Shown one piece after another: positions 61,319 to 64,000 of a stretch of DNA of 64,000 nucleotides. The DNA is from Fimadaptatus sp050946055 (GTDB taxonomy: Bacteria > Bacillota > Clostridia > Christensenellales > Aristaeellaceae). Every line of letters begins with the position of its first letter. Position 1 is the stretch's first letter. The stretch is taken from the NCBI GenBank assembly GCA_050946055.1, contig JBMNUB010000012.1:1-64000 (forward strand), written 5' to 3'. The translations under genes were made by a program, and so were the position numbers. The notes under the pieces are model-generated. The model did no database searches. It saw only the letters and a list, made by a program, of their open reading frames with translations, and had not been told where the DNA came from.

Positions 61319-64000
61319 TTAATCCATCTGGAACAGCGCCAGTATCTCCTCTTCGGTGAGCTGAGTGGGTATGGTGTCGCCCGCGGTGATGACCTGGTCG
61401 AACAGCGCGCGCTTGCGCTGGGACATCTCCAGCACGCCCTGCTCCACGGTGTCCTTGGTTATCAGGCGCAGCACCTGCACGGAGCGCGTCTGACCTATGC
61501 GATGCACGCGGTCGGTGGCCTGATCCTCGACCGCCGGGTTCCACCACGGGTCGTAGTGTATTACCATGTCGGCACCGGTCAGGTTCAGACCCGAGCCGCC
61601 CGCCTTCAGCGATATCAGGAACACGTCCGGCACATCGCTGTTCTCGCCGCTCTTTTCCATGCCGGAATTGAAGCGCTCGACCAGCGCCATGCGCTCCTCG
61701 GCGGGAGTCTGACCGTCCAGATACAGGCAGCCTATGCCTTCCTGCGCGAGGCGCTCGCGTATGAGCGCCAGCATGGAGGTAAACTGGCTGAACAGCAGCA
61801 CGCGATGGCCATTCTCTAGCGCGCTGGGCAGTATGTCCATGAGCAGCTCCAGCTTGCCCGAAGACCCCTCATATCCATCCAGACACAGCGAGGGATGGCA
61901 GCATATCTGCCTTAGCTCGGTTATGGCCGACAGCACCTCTATGCGGTTGCGGCCAAACGCGGACGGACCGCCCTCGTTCTGCCCCAGCAGCTCCTGAACA
62001 TGGCCGCGCAGGCGCAGCAGCGACGCGCGATAAACATTAAGCTGCTCGGGCGTGGGCTCGGCGATTATGGTCTGCTCCACCTTATCAGGCAGCTCGGGCA
62101 GCACGTCGCGCTTCAGGCGGCGCAGCAGGAAGGGGCGCAGCTTGACTCTGAGCTGCTCGGAGTTCTGACCCTGACCGTGCTGGCGCATGAAGGCGCTGCT
62201 GGAGAGCAGATAGCCCGGCATTACGAAGTTGAATATCGACCACAGTTCGCCCGGATGGTTCTCCATGGGCGTACCGGTCAGCGCAAAGCGGCTGAGCGCG
62301 TCTATCTGGCGCACGGCCTCCGCGCCCACCGACTGAGCGTTCTTTATGTTCTGCGCCTCGTCCAGTATGCAGAAGCGGAACTTGAAGCCGCTGAGCAGCT
62401 CGCCGTCGCGGCGTATCAGCGGATAAGAGGTTATCAGCACGTCCACGTCCTGATCTTCGCGCAGCTTTTCTATGAGTTCCTGGCGCTTCTGGCGCGAGCC
62501 ATCCAGCACCATGGTATTGAGCTGCGGCGCGAACTTCCTAAGCTCGTTGAGCCAGTTATAGGTAAGCGTAGTGGGTGCGACCACCAGCGAAGGCATGCGT
62601 CCATCGTGCAGGCGGGCATACAACATGACCGATATCATCTGAAGCGTCTTGCCCAGACCCATGTCGTCGGCCAGCACGCCGCCCAGATGCAGCTTATACA
62701 GCGCCTGCAGCCACTCAAAGCCGCGCTCCTGATACGGGCGCAGCCGCGCGCCCAGCTCCTCGGGGCAGGGATCGGAGGGCGCTTCCAGATGCGACGCATT
62801 CTCGACCGAAGCATCGGTCTGCATGTTGGTAAGATTGCCCAGCAGGGAATTTAGGTAAGTGGCGCGATAGCTCTCCAGCTCCAGCACGCCGCTCTGGCGC
62901 ACCACGCCCGCATCGGCCACGGCGTCGGCCAGCTCCAGCCAGTCCTGACCTATGTCGTCCAGCGACAGCATGGAGCCATCGTGCAGGCGGAAGAACTTCT
63001 TGCGGTCGCGCAGCGCGGCCAGTATGGCAACCAGCTCCTGCGGCGGCAGTTCGCCCAGCTCGCCCTCCAGACTTAGCAGCAGCTTGCCGTCGGATATGCA
63101 GCTGCGTCCGCGCGGCACCAGCTTGCGCGGGGTCATGCGGCGGAAGGAATCCGAGCAGTACACCTCGCAGACCTTGCTCAGTTCCTTTATGCCCTCTACA
63201 AAGAATTCATATATCTCATCCTGTCCGGTGAGATGAACTTCGCCCAGCCTAACCTTAAAGCCATAGCCCGACAGCACGTCGATTATGGAGCGCTCGCCCT
63301 CGGCATCGCGCATGAGCAGGCGCTCGCCGGGCTGAAACGCGGTATGCTCCGTCTCCTTGCGCCGTTCAGGGACTATTACGCGCATGGGATCATCGGGATC
63401 ATATTCGCTGAAGCCCTCCTCCGGGCCGTGGGATTCGGATATGGCAAGCGTGCCTGCGGGCGCGAAGGGGTCTATCTCCAGATCGCCATAGCAGAACTTT
63501 ACGCGCGCCGATATGCCGCCCACGGTGGACTGAGTACCCTGACGCTCCAGATAGACGCGGGGGCGCAGCTTTTCATTTACTATGCGCTTTTTGAGATTGT
63601 CGCCTATGCTGACGGTGGCGGCCAATTTTAGCTGGGGCAGCAGCTCGCTTATCACGCGCTCAGCCTGCCTCGGCTGGAACCTAAACGAGCCTATGCCGCC
63701 CGCCAGCTGCTTTATCAGCGGGAACAGCGCCTGACGCTTGCCGGGCGCAAGGCGATACACATTGCCGCCCTGATATACGAATTCGCCGTCCAAATCGAGC
63801 GGCGCGGGACGGCCGCCTTCCAGCCGCGCGGTCAGCTCTATGTCGCGCCCGGCGGTATCCAGATGCGCGCGCAGCGGCAGATCGTCGCGCAGCACTTCCT
63901 CTATCTCGAACTCCTTATCGCCTATTGCAAGGCGGAAGGGGCAGGCCGAAAGTATGCGCAGCAGGCGCGTCATCATGAGCGGCGGTATGGGCAGCATGCG
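61319..64000 (-). CDS. SNF2-family DEAD/DEAH-type helicase, C-terminal part
   Basis: About 893 codons are visible and the frame remains open at the right edge, so the N-terminus is outside; bacterial SNF2 proteins of this type are usually about 1,000-1,100 residues with an N-terminal SWIM zinc finger. The visible part has the bacterial SNF2-associated domain, then helicase motifs: I DDMGLGKTLQM, II FCILDEAQNIKNAQS, III ALTGTPMEN, V SLKAGGSGLNLTGAD and VI DRVHRIGQTRSVQVLRLI. It is an ATP-driven DNA translocase with no known specific role in Firmicutes. A terminator follows its stop codon. Confidence 0.94.
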   Translation of the reverse strand, partial: RMLPIPPLMMTRLLRILSACPFRLAIGDKEFEIEEVLRDDLPLRAHLDTAGRDIELTARLEGGRPAPLDLDGEFVYQGGNVYRLAPGKRQALFPLIKQLAGGIGSFRFQPRQAERVISELLPQLKLAATVSIGDNLKKRIVNEKLRPRVYLERQGTQSTVGGISARVKFCYGDLEIDPFAPAGTLAISESHGPEEGFSEYDPDDPMRVIVPERRKETEHTAFQPGERLLMRDAEGERSIIDVLSGYGFKVRLGEVHLTGQDEIYEFFVEGIKELSKVCEVYCSDSFRRMTPRKLVPRGRSCISDGKLLLSLEGELGELPPQELVAILAALRDRKKFFRLHDGSMLSLDDIGQDWLELADAVADAGVVRQSGVLELESYRATYLNSLLGNLTNMQTDASVENASHLEAPSDPCPEELGARLRPYQERGFEWLQALYKLHLGGVLADDMGLGKTLQMISVMLYARLHDGRMPSLVVAPTTLTYNWLNELRKFAPQLNTMVLDGSRQKRQELIEKLREDQDVDVLITSYPLIRRDGELLSGFKFRFCILDEAQNIKNAQSVGAEAVRQIDALSRFALTGTPMENHPGELWSIFNFVMPGYLLSSSAFMRQHGQGQNSEQLRVKLRPFLLRRLKRDVLPELPDKVEQTIIAEPTPEQLNVYRASLLRLRGHVQELLGQNEGGPSAFGRNRIEVLSAITELRQICCHPSLCLDGYEGSSGKLELLMDILPSALENGHRVLLFSQFTSMLALIRERLAQEGIGCLYLDGQTPAEERMALVERFNSGMEKSGENSDVPDVFLISLKAGGSGLNLTGADMVIHYDPWWNPAVEDQATDRVHRIGQTRSVQVLRLITKDTVEQGVLEMSQRKRALFDQVITAGDTIPTQLTEEEILALFQMD

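Noticed and set aside
1..64000. tRNA or rRNA genes
   Set aside because: I looked for the T-loop pattern GGTTCGANTC followed by a closing stem and for conserved rRNA blocks, and found none.

Overview
The window is a gene-dense piece of a high-GC Clostridia (Firmicutes) chromosome, probably from a gut-type anaerobe. The grounds are: strong AGGAGG-type ribosome binding sites before almost every gene, TTGACA/TATAAT-type promoters with 16-19 bp spacers, and Clostridia-typical families (GGGtGRT protein with a NifU-like scaffold, DegV, YitT, iron-sulfur L-serine dehydratase, an LplB/LplC-type sugar transporter, HelD, an RsfA-like regulator, MazEF next to NnrDE/AcpS). Isoleucine is mostly encoded by ATA in housekeeping genes such as mnmG, which is unusual at this GC content. 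No rRNA, tRNA or CRISPR array was seen.

Layout. 1-180: the end of an IS3-family element inserted in a copy of an interspersed repeat. 0.4-9 kb: glycerophosphodiesterase, the NifU-like/GGGtGRT pair, an RsfA-like protein, a LysR regulator divergent from a two-gene chromate-type transporter, DegV, and a secreted protein. 9.5-16.9 kb (minus): a carbohydrate utilisation locus with two ABC permeases, a solute-binding protein, a GH95 fucosidase-type enzyme and a URO-D-family protein. 17-25 kb: HAD hydrolase, AAA ATPase, GNAT, the DUF1638-sdaAB-sdaAA operon followed by a 60-bp tandem array, a sulfatase and a LysM protein. 25-33 kb: HelD, a ParB-like protein lacking its DNA-binding module, HisC, a CofE-like ligase, and a 48-codon gene with its own promoter and terminator. 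33.6-41.5 kb: an ABC-2 exporter, GH43-like enzyme, MnmG, GNAT and KDPG aldolase. 42-49.4 kb (minus): YitT, MazF/MazE, a second AAA ATPase, and NnrDE-AcpS-P1 peptidase plus BirA. 50-54.5 kb: a MoxR-DUF58-transglutaminase operon. 55-64 kb: PHP, P-loop kinase-like, methyltransferase, TrmH, a GH50/GH42-like enzyme and the C-terminal part of a SNF2 helicase.

Functionally the window mixes housekeeping (tRNA modification, biotin ligase, ACP activation, metabolite repair) with glycan foraging (GH95, GH43-like, GH50-like, sulfatase, sugar ABC transporter, KDPG aldolase). Two non-coding families recur: a ~250-bp MITE-like element with inverted ends, and a ~160-bp element duplicated downstream of the sulfatase. 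The most distinctive observations are the isolated 48-codon gene, the ParB-like protein with low-complexity segments in place of the helix-turn-helix, the MITE family, and tandem repeats that grow out of the 3' end of sdaAA.
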